From Anoxybacteroides voinovskiense (lineage in GTDB: Bacteria > Bacillota > Bacilli > Bacillales > Anoxybacillaceae), in assembly GCF_014196205.1 (NCBI RefSeq), contig NZ_JACIDE010000001.1, positions 124,001 through 188,000 on the forward strand: 64,000 nt of DNA, in the 5' to 3' direction. The notes under the pieces were generated by a model, which saw only the letters and a list, made by a program, of their open reading frames with translations, was not told the origin of the DNA and did not search any database. How positions within the stretch are numbered: position 1 is the first letter of the stretch; each line of letters starts with the position of its first letter. The translations under genes and the position numbers were made by a program. Of this stretch, positions 25,800 to 36,222 are shown piece by piece.

Positions 25800-26857
25800 C
25801 TTTCTCCCTCCTCATGCACACGAAACGTATATTTCGTAACCGATGAATACATTTCTCCTGCCCGCAAAATGCAGGAAGGAAAATGCGAATGATGCACCGC
25901 ATCCGGCAATGCTTGCGTTTCTAAACAAATGCCTAAATATTTTCGCGCGGGTGCTCCGTTTACTTTTATTTCACTCGGAAGCTGATTGCCCGTATACACG
26001 ACCACCCCTGGTTCATCTGTTTCTACTATTAATGTTCGTCCGCTTTCCGGGTCAAGCAACACAATTTCCTCGTCATGATGGGTATTTAACAAAAACGGAT
26101 GATCGTATCCTTGCCCGACGGAAACAATTTGCGGATGGGTTGCTTCCACGCCTTCTTTAATCGTTTTTCCTTCGCGCAAATCAAACGGAGTGCCCGTTAC
26201 ATCAAGCAGTGCGCCAGTCGGAAGAAATTCGTGATCCAATTCCAAAAATCGGTCGCTTTTTATTTTTAACTGATGCTGCAAAATATCGCTTTTTACGTTG
26301 CCACTTAAATTAAAATACGTATGGTTCGTTAACGTTATTGGCGTATCTTTGTCAGAAGTGGCACGGTAGGAAATCGTTAGTTCGTTTTGATTATTTAATG
26401 TGTACGTGACGTGAACGTCGACGTTCCCAGGATATCCTTCTTCCCCATCGGGGCTTGTATACGAAAATTGGACGCCAACTTCGTCTTTTCTAGAAAATCC
26501 CGCTCCTTGCCAAATAGCATGATGAAACCCTTTTTTACCGCCATGTAGATGGTTGCCGTTTTCGTTTTTATAGAGCGTATATGTTTTTCCGTTTAATTCA
26601 AAAGAAGCGTTTTTTATCCTTCCCGCCACTCTTCCGATGACTGCACCGAGATACGGGTGGTTGGTCAAATAGGAAGAGAAATCATCGAATGCTAGCACAA
26701 TATTTTCATAGTTTCCATGTCGATCGGGAGTTACTATTTTCGTAATAATACATCCATAATTGATACACGTCACTTCGATACCGTTATCGTTCGTAAACGT
26801 ATAGGCGATAATCGGACGACCGTCCACTTCCGTCCATTGTTCTTGGACAATTTTCAT
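25796..26857 (-). CDS. Aldose 1-epimerase (mutarotase)
   Basis: 353 residues of the GalM fold. Conserved pieces include IGRVAGRI, the active-site NHLHGGKKGFHH, TNHTYFNLSG and, near the end, LGICLETQALPDAVHH with the catalytic Glu. It interconverts alpha and beta anomers of aldoses. In this operon and region it may supply the right anomer of xylose or arabinose to isomerases or to the neighbouring dehydrogenase. It lies 29 bp after the oxidoreductase gene and overlaps the aldo/keto reductase gene. Confidence 0.88.
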   Translation of the reverse strand: MKIVQEQWTEVDGRPIIAYTFTNDNGIEVTCINYGCIITKIVTPDRHGNYENIVLAFDDFSSYLTNHPYLGAVIGRVAGRIKNASFELNGKTYTLYKNENGNHLHGGKKGFHHAIWQGAGFSRKDEVGVQFSYTSPDGEEGYPGNVDVHVTYTLNNQNELTISYRATSDKDTPITLTNHTYFNLSGNVKSDILQHQLKIKSDRFLELDHEFLPTGALLDVTGTPFDLREGKTIKEGVEATHPQIVSVGQGYDHPFLLNTHHDEEIVLLDPESGRTLIVETDEPGVVVYTGNQLPSEIKVNGAPARKYLGICLETQALPDAVHHSHFPSCILRAGEMYSSVTKYTFRVHEEGER

Positions 26858-26886
26858 CCCGCTTCCTCCCTTTCTTTGTATGCTGC

Positions 26887-27882
26887 TTATAGTTCAACGG
26901 CTTTTCCGATACTCGCTGACGTGCGGCATGCGTCTAATACTTTTGCTTGCCGAATGATTGCGTCAGGTGAATAGCTTGGCGTTGTCCCATCGATGATGCA
27001 TTGCGAGAAGTGCTCCACCTGTAGACGGTATTGGTCGCCGTTCACTACTTCTTCCCGCGTTTTCCCGTCGTCCGTTTGGATAATGAGTAAGCCACTGCCT
27101 TGTTGCACGTCCGGACGGTACGCCCGCGGAACGGTAATTTTCCCATTCGTTCCGATGATTTCATATTCATTGCGGGCAAACATATCAAAGCTGCAGTCAA
27201 ATAAAGCATGGACACCATTTTCCAATAACATCCACCCGCTTGTTATTACATCCACCCCGTAACGGTCATCGTACGTAGAATGAACGGATAAAGCAACTGG
27301 CTCCGTTTCTAGTAAATAGCGAATGGAATGCACACAATAGCAACCCACATCTAGCAAACTCCCACCGCCACACGCCGGCTCCATTCGAATGTTATTCTCC
27401 CGCTCAACAAGGTAAAAAGAAAAACTTGACCGCATGCTTTTTACTGTTCCGATTTCTCCAGAAGCAATGATTTCTTTTACTCGGTTGTGCTGCGGGTGAA
27501 ACTGGTACATAAACGCTTCCATCCAAACGACCCCGTTTTCTTGGCAAGCCTCGACCATTTTTCGAACATCTTCTTCGCATAAAGCTGCTGGCTTTTCGCA
27601 AAGAATATGCTTTTTCTGTTTCGCTGCTTTCACCGTCCATCCCATATGCATATGGTTCGGAAGCGGAATATATACAGCGTCAATGTTAGGATCGGCAAGC
27701 AAGTCTTCATAATTGTTATAAGCTGTCGGTATCCCTAGCTGCTGCGCTACTTCATGCGCCTTCCCGCTACCGCTTGCGATTGCTACGATTTCCGCATTTT
27801 CTGCCCGCTGAATCGCCGGTATTACCTCACTTCTAGCAATAGCAGCCGTGCTTAAAATTCCCCAGCGAACTTTTGTCCCCAT
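26887..27882 (-). CDS. Gfo/Idh/MocA-family oxidoreductase, D-xylose dehydrogenase-like
   Basis: 331 residues. The N-terminal Rossmann domain starts VRWGILSTAAIARSEVIPAI and contains the family signature ILCEKPAALCEEDV with the catalytic-type Lys. The C-terminal domain has GGGSLLDVGCYCVHSIRYL, typical of the branch that includes NADP-dependent D-xylose 1-dehydrogenases and dihydrodiol dehydrogenases. I chose the ATG at 27882 because AAAGGAG lies ten bases upstream; a GTG at 27891 nearly abuts it. It is the first gene of the operon with mutarotase and aldo/keto reductase, controlled by the XylR-type operator at 28011-28035. Confidence 0.8.
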   Translation of the reverse strand: MGTKVRWGILSTAAIARSEVIPAIQRAENAEIVAIASGSGKAHEVAQQLGIPTAYNNYEDLLADPNIDAVYIPLPNHMHMGWTVKAAKQKKHILCEKPAALCEEDVRKMVEACQENGVVWMEAFMYQFHPQHNRVKEIIASGEIGTVKSMRSSFSFYLVERENNIRMEPACGGGSLLDVGCYCVHSIRYLLETEPVALSVHSTYDDRYGVDVITSGWMLLENGVHALFDCSFDMFARNEYEIIGTNGKITVPRAYRPDVQQGSGLLIIQTDDGKTREEVVNGDQYRLQVEHFSQCIIDGTTPSYSPDAIIRQAKVLDACRTSASIGKAVEL

Positions 27883-27993
27883 CTCATTCACTCTCCTTTT
27901 TCATGAATGAACAGAGGCTGATCCATTATAGTTAGACCAGCCTTTTCATTATCCATTTCGTTTGGAATTTTCTAAAAACCATCCATCACTTTG

Positions 27994-28022
27994 ATTATAG
28001 CAATTTTCACTTAGTTTGTACA
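27994..28022 (-). promoter_or_regulatory. Promoter of the oxidoreductase-mutarotase-reductase operon
   Basis: On the minus strand TGTACA (28022-28017), a 17-bp spacer and a consensus TATAAT (27999-27994) lie 112 bp before the oxidoreductase start. The -35 lies within the XylR-type operator. The rest of the 317-bp gap 27883-28199 holds a weak hairpin with AGGCTG / CAGCCT arms (about 27911-27945) and nothing coding. Confidence 0.6.
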
Positions 28023-28035
28023 GAAAACAAACTAT
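28011..28035. promoter_or_regulatory. Second XylR-type operator
   Basis: TTAGTTTGT, seven bases, then ACAAACTAT. This has the same 9-7-9 layout and nearly the same arms as the B. subtilis xyl operator (TTAGTTTGT-N7-ACAAACTAA, from memory). Confidence 0.65.
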
Positions 28036-28199
28036 TCTACTTAAATTCTATCAATCATTCTATATAAATTTGGATTGAAAAACCGGTATAATCAAGAGCG
28101 TTAAGTTGACTGGAAGAACGGTCAAAACGGTTTGCATATGTCGGAAAACTAATCTGTATTCATATAAAGCACAATGCCTTAGATAAAAAAAACGCTACC

Positions 28200-29690
28200 T
28201 TACCGTCCCCGCCAAAACATTTCATTCCATCTTAACTCATTCCGGATTGATTGCGGCGATGTGTGTTCGTTGATGACTACACATTCAACTCCTGCTATTT
28301 CCGCAAAGTCTTGCAGCTGTTCTGTCGTGACGGCGAATGAGAAGCACGTATGATGAGCACCTCCCGCTAAAATCCACGCTTCTGCCGAATCACGAAGCGA
28401 TGGACGCGGCTTCCATAGGATTCTTGCAACAGGAAGTTTTGGCATTTCTTTCTCTACCTTTACCGCATCAACTTCGTTCACAATGAGGCGGAAACGATGT
28501 CCAATATCAATCAACGATGCATTTACCGCCGCTCCTGCACCACCGTCAAAAACAAGACGAGCTGGATCAGCCTTTCCGCCAATCGAAAGAGGATGGACCT
28601 CAAGTTTCGGACGAGTAGCAGCAATGGTCGGACACACTTCTAACATATGAGCGCCAAGGATTAACTCGTTTCCTGATTCCAAATGATACGTGTAATCTTC
28701 CATAAACGACGTTCCTTTTCCATCCGCCATAATTTTCATGATTCGAACAAGTGCTGCCGTTTTCCAATCTCCCTCACCACCAAAACCATACCCTTCCGCC
28801 ATGAGCCGCTGAACAGCAAGTCCTGGGAGCTGTTTCATTCCATGCAAATCTTCAAACGTCGTCGTAAATGCGGTAAAATTTCCTTCTTCCAAAAATGCTT
28901 TTAACCCGAGTTCAATCCTAGCTTGTTCTTTGATCGAATCGCGTACTGCTCCTTCGTGAAGCCCCTCTGGAACAATATCGTATAGTTCTGTATATTCGTC
29001 AAAAAGCTCATTCACTTTCTGTGCTGGCACTTCTTTTATATACTTAACAAGATCGCCGATACCATAGCCATTAATAGACCAACCAAATTGAATTTGTGCT
29101 TCGACTTTATCTCCTTCTGTCACTGCTACTTCCCTCATGTTGTCGCCAAAACGGGCGACTTTTAAATGACCGCTTTCTGTCGCCGCAACTGCCGTACGCA
29201 TCCAGCCGGCAATTCGTTCGCGAACATCCGAATCTTCCCAATGACCGACGACCACTTTCCGCGCAATGCCCATTCTGGCGCCGATAAAACCATATTCCCT
29301 GTCTCCGTGAGCCGATTGGTTCAAATTCATAAAATCCATATCAATGCTGTTCCAAGGGATGTCGCGGTTAAATTGTGTGTGAAGATGCAACAACGGCTTT
29401 CTTAACTGCGAAAGACCTCCGATCCACATTTTCGCAGGAGAAAACGTATGCATCCACGTAATGATTCCCGCACACTCGTCATCAGCATTCGCTTCAATAC
29501 AAAGCTTCCGAATTCCATCAGGTGTTGTCACAACCGGCTTAAAAACAACTTTAAACGGTATCATCTCGTCCCGCTCGAAACCTTCGGCGATCATTCTCGA
29601 ATGCTCTTCTACTTGTTTCAGCGTTTCTTCCCCGTACAAATGCTGGCTTCCTGTAACAAACCAAAATTCATATGGCCGCAACTGTAGCAT
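28200..29690 (-). CDS. araA: L-arabinose isomerase
   Basis: 496 residues, the family length. It opens with [18 protein letters not shown] and contains the active-site glutamate segments [18 protein letters not shown] and [26 protein letters not shown], with the distal metal-binding HHTCFS. It converts L-arabinose to L-ribulose. GAGGAGAGG precedes the ATG. It is the last gene of araD-araB-araA and follows araB by 21 bp. Past the stop there is a T run but no convincing stem. Confidence 0.96.
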   Translation of the reverse strand: MLQLRPYEFWFVTGSQHLYGEETLKQVEEHSRMIAEGFERDEMIPFKVVFKPVVTTPDGIRKLCIEANADDECAGIITWMHTFSPAKMWIGGLSQLRKPLLHLHTQFNRDIPWNSIDMDFMNLNQSAHGDREYGFIGARMGIARKVVVGHWEDSDVRERIAGWMRTAVAATESGHLKVARFGDNMREVAVTEGDKVEAQIQFGWSINGYGIGDLVKYIKEVPAQKVNELFDEYTELYDIVPEGLHEGAVRDSIKEQARIELGLKAFLEEGNFTAFTTTFEDLHGMKQLPGLAVQRLMAEGYGFGGEGDWKTAALVRIMKIMADGKGTSFMEDYTYHLESGNELILGAHMLEVCPTIAATRPKLEVHPLSIGGKADPARLVFDGGAGAAVNASLIDIGHRFRLIVNEVDAVKVEKEMPKLPVARILWKPRPSLRDSAEAWILAGGAHHTCFSFAVTTEQLQDFAEIAGVECVVINEHTSPQSIRNELRWNEMFWRGR

Positions 29691-29711
29691 AAAAACCTCT
29701 CCTCACATCTA

Positions 29712-31400
29712 TTAGATATTGATATTCACTGATTCTTTTAATCCTACATTTTCTTTAATCGATTTTAATCGTTTCATCACATTGTTTCCGCCGCGTCCGA
29801 AATAATCATGCAGTTTCACATACTCTTGATATAGTTGTTCGTAAATCGCTACATTTTCTCGTATCGGCTTAAACACTTCATCGCGGACTTTCCCCATTTT
29901 TTTGGCAGCCTCAACAATCGATTCATATCCTCCGTTTTCTTTTCCGGCTGCCACCGCTGCAAACATCGCTGCCCCAACAGCAGGAGTTTGCTTCGAAGCC
30001 GCTATTTTAATTGGGTGATTTGTTACATCCGCATAAATTTGCATCAATAATCTATTTTTTTGCGGAAGTCCACCGCAAGCATAGATCTCCTCCACCTTGA
30101 CACCGCTTTCAACAAAAGCATCAATAATTTTTCGAGTGCCGAATGCCGTCGCTTCGAGCAAAGCGCGATAAATTTCCTCCGGCTTCGTTAACAACGTATA
30201 ACCAACCATTAGTCCTGTCAAATCTGTATCGACTAATACAGAGCGATTACCGTTCCACCAATCTAGCGCCAATAAGCCAGTTTCCCCTGGTTTGTACGCA
30301 GCCGCCCTTTTTTCTAGCCATTCGTGGATACCGATTCCTTCTTTTTCGGCTGCTTCTTTCACATAAGCCGGAACCCCTTGCTCCACATACCAAGCGAAAA
30401 TATCCCCTACTGCTGACTGGCCGGCTTCATAGCCAAAATACCCTGGGATAATACCATCTTCTACAACGCCACACATCCCTTCGACATACTTTTCTTCTGT
30501 TCCAAGCAACATATGACAAATCGATGTCCCCATCGCCATCACTAACTTACCCGGTTCTACTACCCCAACTCCCGGAACGGCAGCATGAGCATCCACATTC
30601 CCAACAGCAACAGCCGTACCTGGAAGAAGTCCCATCATCGCTGCCATTTCGTTCGTTAGTTCTCCCGCTTTTGTTCCAAGCGGAACAATATCGCCGCGCA
30701 ATTTTGTTTCCGTCAAATTTTCAAGACGAGGATCTAACGCTCGAAAAAATTCTCTGTTCGGATAACCTTCTTGTTTATGCCATATCGATTTATAACCGGC
30801 TGTGCAACTGTTTCGAACAATATTTCCTGTCATTTTAAATACTACCCAATCAGTAGCCTCTAGAAATAAATCCGTTTGCTCATAAATATCTGGGGCTTCA
30901 TTTAAAATTTGCCAAATTTTAGCAATCATCCACTCTGACGAAATTTTTCCGCCGTACCGCAGCAAAAACGATTCGCCTCTTTTCTTGGCGATCTCATTTA
31001 ACAAATTAGCTTCATCTTGAGCGGCATGATGCTTCCATAATTTCACCCAACTATGCGGTCGATGTTTTACCTCATGTTTGAAACAAAGCGGTTCACCAAA
31101 AACATCAACCGGAAGCATGGTGCATGCTGTAAAATCTATTCCAATCCCAATCACATCCGCAGGGTTTACCCCTGATTTCTTCAGCACTGCCGGAACGGCA
31201 GTAGCCAATACCTCGAGATAATCTCTAGGGTGCTGCAGCGCCCAGTCTTGTTCTAATTTTACATTTGATTCCGGAAGCACCTCATCGATCACTCCGTGAG
31301 GATAAGGAGTCACATGATCCGCGATTTCCCTTCCTTCCAAATCGACAAGAACAGCGCGACCAGATTCTGTTCCGTAGTCAATGCCAATGACGTATTTCAT
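29712..31400 (-). CDS. araB: L-ribulokinase
   Basis: 562 residues of the FGGY kinase family. Motifs include [20 protein letters not shown] at the N-terminus, [14 protein letters not shown], and the second-lobe ATP-site ACGGLPQKN. It phosphorylates L-ribulose to L-ribulose-5-phosphate. ATG 31400 has AGAGGTG six bases upstream; the earlier GTG lies inside that site. It sits 12 bp after araD and 21 bp before araA. Confidence 0.95.
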   Translation of the reverse strand: MKYVIGIDYGTESGRAVLVDLEGREIADHVTPYPHGVIDEVLPESNVKLEQDWALQHPRDYLEVLATAVPAVLKKSGVNPADVIGIGIDFTACTMLPVDVFGEPLCFKHEVKHRPHSWVKLWKHHAAQDEANLLNEIAKKRGESFLLRYGGKISSEWMIAKIWQILNEAPDIYEQTDLFLEATDWVVFKMTGNIVRNSCTAGYKSIWHKQEGYPNREFFRALDPRLENLTETKLRGDIVPLGTKAGELTNEMAAMMGLLPGTAVAVGNVDAHAAVPGVGVVEPGKLVMAMGTSICHMLLGTEEKYVEGMCGVVEDGIIPGYFGYEAGQSAVGDIFAWYVEQGVPAYVKEAAEKEGIGIHEWLEKRAAAYKPGETGLLALDWWNGNRSVLVDTDLTGLMVGYTLLTKPEEIYRALLEATAFGTRKIIDAFVESGVKVEEIYACGGLPQKNRLLMQIYADVTNHPIKIAASKQTPAVGAAMFAAVAAGKENGGYESIVEAAKKMGKVRDEVFKPIRENVAIYEQLYQEYVKLHDYFGRGGNNVMKRLKSIKENVGLKESVNINI

Positions 31401-31412
31401 TCTTCCCACCTC

Positions 31413-32099
31413 TTATTGTCCGTAATATGCATGAGCGCCATGTTTTCTAAGATAATGTCTGTCTAATAAAGACTGATCAATCGGCTGAACATTTGGATTG
31501 AGATGGCATGTTCTTGCCGCCATTTTAGCGACTTCCTCAAGAACAACCGCATTATGAACAGCACTATACGGATCATCCCCCCAAGCAAATGGTCCGTGGC
31601 TGTGAACAAGCACCCCTGGCACTTGCGTCGGATCTAAAAAGCGAAAGGTTTCAACAATCACATTTCCCGTTTCCATTTCATAAGCCCCTTTAATTTCCGC
31701 TTCTGTCATTTTTCTCGTACAAGGAATTTCTCCGTAAAAATAGTCTGCATGTGTCGTTCCTAAAGCCGGAATCCCCTTTCCTGCTTGTGCCCAAATCGTC
31801 GCCCAAGGAGAGTGGGTATGAACAATTCCGCCAATGGAAGGAAAAGATTTATATAGTACTAAATGAGTTGGCGTATCAGACGATGGTTTTCGTTTCCCTT
31901 CTACAATATTGCCTTCTAAATCAACAACAACTAAATCATCCTTTGTTATTTGGTCATACGCTACTCCACTCGGTTTGATGACAACAAGCCCTTGCTCTCG
32001 ATCAATACCGCTAACATTTCCCCACGTAAATGTCACTAATCGATAGCTAGGAAGTTGTAAATTCGCCTCTAGCACCTTTTGTTTTAGTTGCTCAAGCAT
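31413..32099 (-). CDS. araD: L-ribulose-5-phosphate 4-epimerase
   Basis: 228 residues of the class II aldolase fold. It carries [10 protein letters not shown], the phosphate-binding KPSGVAY and [12 protein letters not shown], and zinc ligands in [14 protein letters not shown] and [12 protein letters not shown]. It yields D-xylulose-5-phosphate, joining the pathway used by xylB. ATG 32099 follows AAGGAG by eight bases. It is first in araDBA, with AraR-like sites directly upstream. Confidence 0.95.
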   Translation of the reverse strand: MLEQLKQKVLEANLQLPSYRLVTFTWGNVSGIDREQGLVVIKPSGVAYDQITKDDLVVVDLEGNIVEGKRKPSSDTPTHLVLYKSFPSIGGIVHTHSPWATIWAQAGKGIPALGTTHADYFYGEIPCTRKMTEAEIKGAYEMETGNVIVETFRFLDPTQVPGVLVHSHGPFAWGDDPYSAVHNAVVLEEVAKMAARTCHLNPNVQPIDQSLLDRHYLRKHGAHAYYGQ

Positions 32100-32143
32100 C
32101 TCCCCCACTCCTTAATCAAAAAATTCTTTCACCTCCATTATAA

Positions 32144-32192
32144 TTTTGTACGTACATTTTTTCTATAGTTTTTTAAAAAAATTGTTTGTACA
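32144..32192. promoter_or_regulatory. Two AraR-like operators upstream of araDBA
   Basis: TTTTGTACGTACATTT (32144-32159) has the palindromic core TGTACGTACA of the AraR consensus ATTTGTACGTACAAAT. TTGTTTGTACATTTTA (about 32182-32197) is a weaker copy overlapping the araR stop. The pair is about 38 bp apart, suitable for cooperative binding. Confidence 0.65.
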
Positions 32193-32194
32193 TT

Positions 32195-33283
32195 TTATAT
32201 TTTCTTTGTTGATTCTCGAATAATTAACTCTGGTTGATAAATAATATCTTGTATTTCTTCATTTCGCTCAATCATCTGGATAAGTGTTTCTGCCGCTCTT
32301 ATCCCCATTTCTGCTTTCGGATGGGGAACTGTTGTCAACTTCACTTCTGTTGCTGTCGCAAACGTTGAGTCATCGAAGCCAACGATGGAAATATCATCAG
32401 GCACATTTAGTCCTAATTGACGAATAACATCCAATAGCTTAATTGCCAACTCATCGTTATAGCATACGATCGCTGTCGCTCTTTCCACATCAGCTTGTTG
32501 TAAGAAAGAGCGCACCAGTTCTAAAGGTTTTGTGTCTTTTTCTTCAGTTGTATACGTAACGAGATGTCGCGAAGACAAAGGTAGGTTATATTCCTGATGA
32601 GCACGAATAAAACCTTTTAGTCTACTGACTCCTTGCAAATCATCCGTTTTAAAAAACCCCGCGATTCGGCGATGACCAAGCTGTATTAAATGCTCAGTAA
32701 GCAAATATCCTCCTTTTTCATCATCCATTTTGATGACCGGACAACTCATTTCTAAATAACATTCGTTAATCATAACGTATGGAATATGTAAATTATTGAG
32801 TGTTAAGTAATACGAAAGATTAGGATTGCCTTGAGCACTTTTTGTCGGTTCGATGATAAGCCCACTTAACGGCTGTTGAATCATCGCCTCTAAATGGTCA
32901 CGCTCTTTCGTTTTGTCGTTATCGGTACTAGCCAACAATAGTCGGTATCCTTTTTCGCGCAACGTTTCTTCCGCTCCACGGACAATATGTGGAAAGATAT
33001 AATCGGAAATATATGTTGTTAAAATCGCTACTGTTTTTACTTCTTGTTTGCTGGCTAGCTTTGGCTTAGAAACAAATGTTCCGCTTCCTTGGATTTTATA
33101 TAGCCAACCTTCATTTTCTAATTCACCTAACGCTTGTCTAACTGTATGGCGACTTAACTGAAATTGGTTTGCAATTTCATGTTCTGTTGGTATTTTTTCA
33201 TTAGGGCTTAACTTCCCTGATTGAATCCAAGATAAAATTTCTCGTTTCAATTGCAAGTATTTTGGCACACTTTTTTCTTTCAT
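32195..33283 (-). CDS. araR: AraR, GntR/LacI-type arabinose repressor
   Basis: 362 residues. A GntR winged helix (about 5-72) contains PNEKIPTEHEIANQFQLSRH. A LacI-type effector-binding domain (about 80-355) follows, with PDDISIVGFDDSTFA. This hybrid of GntR and LacI parts is the hallmark of AraR. It represses arabinose genes and is released by L-arabinose. ATG 33283 has GAGGTG six bases upstream. It lies upstream of araDBA on the same strand; sites in front of both araR and araD suggest autoregulation and control of araDBA. Confidence 0.92.
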   Translation of the reverse strand: MKEKSVPKYLQLKREILSWIQSGKLSPNEKIPTEHEIANQFQLSRHTVRQALGELENEGWLYKIQGSGTFVSKPKLASKQEVKTVAILTTYISDYIFPHIVRGAEETLREKGYRLLLASTDNDKTKERDHLEAMIQQPLSGLIIEPTKSAQGNPNLSYYLTLNNLHIPYVMINECYLEMSCPVIKMDDEKGGYLLTEHLIQLGHRRIAGFFKTDDLQGVSRLKGFIRAHQEYNLPLSSRHLVTYTTEEKDTKPLELVRSFLQQADVERATAIVCYNDELAIKLLDVIRQLGLNVPDDISIVGFDDSTFATATEVKLTTVPHPKAEMGIRAAETLIQMIERNEEIQDIIYQPELIIRESTKKI

Positions 33284-33317
33284 AACGTTCACCTCGTGTT
33301 GAATAATCTACATATCC

Positions 33318-33348
33318 ATTATACCAATTTTTATTTGTCCGTATATAT
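33318..33348 (-). promoter_or_regulatory. araR promoter with AraR-like operator
   Basis: A TATAAT -10 (33323-33318) lies 34 bp upstream of the start codon. ATTTGTCCGTATATAT (33333-33348), an imperfect AraR site, covers the -35 position. Confidence 0.5.
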
Positions 33349-33361
33349 TCAGAAAAGAATA

Positions 33362-33383
33362 GCCAAGATGAAACCATCTTGGC
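33362..33383 (-). terminator. Terminator after araH
   Basis: Perfect 9-bp arms GCCAAGATG and CATCTTGGC around AAAC, followed on the minus strand by TATTCTTTTC, directly after the stop codon. Confidence 0.75.
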
Positions 33384-33384
33384 C

Positions 33385-34605
33385 TTAAGACGCTTTGTTT
33401 TTGTTATAAATATCAAACGCAACAGCCGCAAGTAACACCAAACCTTTAATCGCCTGTTGCCAATCAATGCCTAATCCAAGCAACGACATCCCGTTGTTCA
33501 TGACCCCCATGACAAGACCACCGATAATCGCGCCACTTACTGTCCCAATACCACCATACGCAGAAGCGCCTCCAATAAAGCAAGCGGCAATGGCGTCGAG
33601 TTCAAATAGGTTTCCTGCTTTTGGTGTCGCTGCATTTAAACGCGCGGCAAAAATCAATCCCGAAAGTGCGGCTAAAACTCCCATGTTCACAAATACCCAA
33701 AATGTGACCCTTTTCGTTTTCACCCCTGATAATTGTGCCGCTTTTTCGTTTCCTCCAATTGCATATATATGCCGACCAACAATCGTCTTATTAGCGACAA
33801 ACGAATAAGCAACAATAAGTGTTGCGAGAATGATTAAAATATTCGGGATTCCTTCATATGTCGCGAGAACATAAGAGAAGACAGTGATCACAACGACAAT
33901 ACTAATTAACTTACCTATGAACATTGCTGCAGGGATTACGTCAAATCCGTACGTTTTAGCATTGTTTCTTTTTTTAATTTCTAACCAGATAAACAAAATA
34001 GATAAAAGCCCTCCGATGATAAGTGTTAGCAAATGGATATTCTTTCCGTGAAACACATCTGGAAGAAACCCTGAACTAATGTTTTGAAACGATTTTGGAA
34101 ATGGGGCAATCGATTGTCCTTTTAAGACAACCATCGTAAGCCCTCTAAACAATAACATACTTGCTAATGTAACAATGAAAGCTGGTATTTTTACATAAGC
34201 GATCCAAAATCCTTGCCATGCGCCAATCAATGCACCTAACAAAAGAGAAAGCACCACTGTAACAATCATCGGGACATGATGTTGCACCATTAAGATACCT
34301 GCTAGCGCACCTACAAACGCCGCTACTGACCCCACCGATAAATCGATGTGCCCGGTAATAATAACAAGCATCATCCCGATTGCTAGTACTAAAATGTAGC
34401 TGTTTTGCAAAATTAAGTTCGTTACGTTTAAGGGTCTTAATAAAATCCCGTCTGTCAAAAGTTGAAATAACAACATAATTAACACAAGTGCAACAACCAT
34501 ACTGTAGCTTCGAATATTGTTTTTAATCATTTGAGCAAATGGCTGGATCTTTGGTTCGATTGGTTCCGAATGGCGTGTCATTGTTTTTTGTGTCGGCATT
34601 TGCAT
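33385..34605 (-). CDS. araH: Sugar ABC transporter permease (arabinose/xylose type)
   Basis: 406 residues, about ten membrane segments after a 30-residue cytoplasmic head. It carries the permease signature GHIDLSVGSVAAFVGALAG and the late GGIGTVSGAIIGGLVMGVMNNG loop of the XylH/AraH/GguB family. It forms the channel of the importer with AraG and AraE. GGGGG precedes the ATG, five bases after the araG stop. Position beside araR and araDBA argues for L-arabinose; xylose cannot be excluded by sequence alone. Confidence 0.88.
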   Translation of the reverse strand: MQMPTQKTMTRHSEPIEPKIQPFAQMIKNNIRSYSMVVALVLIMLLFQLLTDGILLRPLNVTNLILQNSYILVLAIGMMLVIITGHIDLSVGSVAAFVGALAGILMVQHHVPMIVTVVLSLLLGALIGAWQGFWIAYVKIPAFIVTLASMLLFRGLTMVVLKGQSIAPFPKSFQNISSGFLPDVFHGKNIHLLTLIIGGLLSILFIWLEIKKRNNAKTYGFDVIPAAMFIGKLISIVVVITVFSYVLATYEGIPNILIILATLIVAYSFVANKTIVGRHIYAIGGNEKAAQLSGVKTKRVTFWVFVNMGVLAALSGLIFAARLNAATPKAGNLFELDAIAACFIGGASAYGGIGTVSGAIIGGLVMGVMNNGMSLLGLGIDWQQAIKGLVLLAAVAFDIYNKNKAS

Positions 34606-34610
34606 TTGTG

Positions 34611-36146
34611 TTACCCCCTAACTTCCGTTTTTGTCATTAGTTTCATCAAGTTTTCTTGCGTTGCCTCATCTCGGCTCAACTCGCCTGTTATCCGTCCTTC
34701 GCACATCACGTAAATCCGATCACACATCCCTAAAATTTCTGGAAGCTCAGAAGAGACCAGTAAAATCCCTTTCCCATCTTGTGCTAACTGGTTAATAATT
34801 GTGTAAATTTCATATTTTGCTCCAACATCTATTCCGCGTGTTGGTTCATCTAAAATAAGAATATCTGGTTGCGCAAAAATCCACTTGCTTAATACTACTT
34901 TTTGCTGGTTTCCACCGCTTAGTTTTTCTGTTTTTTGAAATATGCTCGGTGTTTTTATTTTCAATCGTTCACGATATTTCTCTGACTCTACAATTTCTTT
35001 GTTTTCATCCACCACAAATTTTTTTGCCACTTTATTTAACCGTGATAACGTAATATTTTTGCGAATATCGTCCATTAAAATTAATCCATTTCCTTTGCGA
35101 TCTTCTGTTACATAGGCAATTCCGTTTTCAATCGCTTTGCTCACGTCGCTGACATCAATTTCGTATCCATTTTTGAAAATTTGTCCGCTAATTTTTTTTC
35201 CATACGATTTCCCAAAAATGCTCATAGCAAGTTCGGTTCGTCCTGCTCCCATCAAGCCGGCAATTCCGACAATTTCTCCTTTCCGAATATAAAAATTGAC
35301 GTCATCAATAACTTTTCGTTCATTATGAAGAGGATGATAAACGTTCCAATTTTTCACTTCAAATATTACTTCGCCAATGTTCGGTTCTCGTTTCGGATAA
35401 CGATTCGTTAAATCTCGTCCTACCATTCCTTTAATGATTCGGTCTTCTGTCACGTGGTCTTTTCTCATATCTAGCGTTTCAATCGTTTTCCCATCTCGTA
35501 AAATCGTGATTGAATCAGCGACTTTCGATATCTCGTTCAGTTTATGCGAAATAATAATCGCGGTCATGCCCTGCTTCTTAAATTCTAATAATAACCGCAG
35601 CAAATTTTCACTATCGTCCTCATTCAAAGCAGCAGTCGGTTCATCCAAAATCAATAATTTTACTTCTTTTGATAATGCCTTTGCAATTTCGACTAGCTGT
35701 TGTTTCCCGACCCCTAGATTTCCAACCAATGTATGCGGCGACTCATTTAATCCAACTTTTTTCAATAACTCTTTCGTTTTAACAATCGTTTCATTCCAAT
35801 TAATAACTCCTCGTTTGGCTTGTTCGTTGCCAAGAAAAATGTTTTCCGCAATCGATAAATAAGGAATAAGGGCCAATTCTTGATGAATAATGACAATCCC
35901 TAACTCTTCACTTTGTTTAATATCTTTAAATTTACATACTCCCCCTTTAAATAAAATGTCACCACTATATGTGCCGTAAGGATAGACACCGCTCAACACT
36001 TTCATTAGCGTCGATTTTCCTGCACCGTTTTCCCCGCAAAGCGCATGAATTTCCCCTTCTTTCACTTGCAAATTTACATTTTCAAGCGCTTTTACCCCTG
36101 GAAATTCTTTTGTAATTCCACGCATCTCTAATATGAACTGTGACAT
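34611..36146 (-). CDS. araG: Sugar ABC transporter ATPase with two cassettes
   Basis: 511 residues with tandem ABC cassettes. The first has a Walker [13 protein letters not shown], signature [15 protein letters not shown] and Walker [12 protein letters not shown]. The second has a diverged Walker A ([11 protein letters not shown]) as is normal for the sugar family, signature [14 protein letters not shown] and [14 protein letters not shown]. It powers the importer with AraH and AraE. It starts 76 bp after araE, past a long hairpin, and is followed by araH after five bases. Confidence 0.9.
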   Translation of the reverse strand: MSQFILEMRGITKEFPGVKALENVNLQVKEGEIHALCGENGAGKSTLMKVLSGVYPYGTYSGDILFKGGVCKFKDIKQSEELGIVIIHQELALIPYLSIAENIFLGNEQAKRGVINWNETIVKTKELLKKVGLNESPHTLVGNLGVGKQQLVEIAKALSKEVKLLILDEPTAALNEDDSENLLRLLLEFKKQGMTAIIISHKLNEISKVADSITILRDGKTIETLDMRKDHVTEDRIIKGMVGRDLTNRYPKREPNIGEVIFEVKNWNVYHPLHNERKVIDDVNFYIRKGEIVGIAGLMGAGRTELAMSIFGKSYGKKISGQIFKNGYEIDVSDVSKAIENGIAYVTEDRKGNGLILMDDIRKNITLSRLNKVAKKFVVDENKEIVESEKYRERLKIKTPSIFQKTEKLSGGNQQKVVLSKWIFAQPDILILDEPTRGIDVGAKYEIYTIINQLAQDGKGILLVSSELPEILGMCDRIYVMCEGRITGELSRDEATQENLMKLMTKTEVRG

Positions 36147-36173
36147 TGCTCACCACTTCCCTATTGTGAAATA

Positions 36174-36213
36174 AATGATATAGTGATAGCTTTTGGACTA
36201 TCACTATATCATT
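36174..36213 (-). other. Long A+T-rich stem-loop between araE and araG
   Basis: Arms AATGATATAGTGATAG (36174-36189) and CTATCACTATATCATT (36198-36213) pair perfectly over 16 bp around an eight-base loop. There is no long T run, so it more likely stabilises the araE message or partly attenuates readthrough into araG. Confidence 0.6.
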
Positions 36214-36222
36214 TCACCTTGA

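Noticed and set aside
27911-27945. AGGCTG / CAGCCT hairpin considered as a terminator for araA
   Set aside because: The T tract is on the plus strand and the hairpin lies downstream of the next operon's promoter, so it would be in that operon's leader. It is too weak to assign.
28121-28142. CAAAACGGTTTGC considered as a cre site
   Set aside because: Aligned on its CG centre it fails at the flanking G and the final CA positions of the cre consensus.
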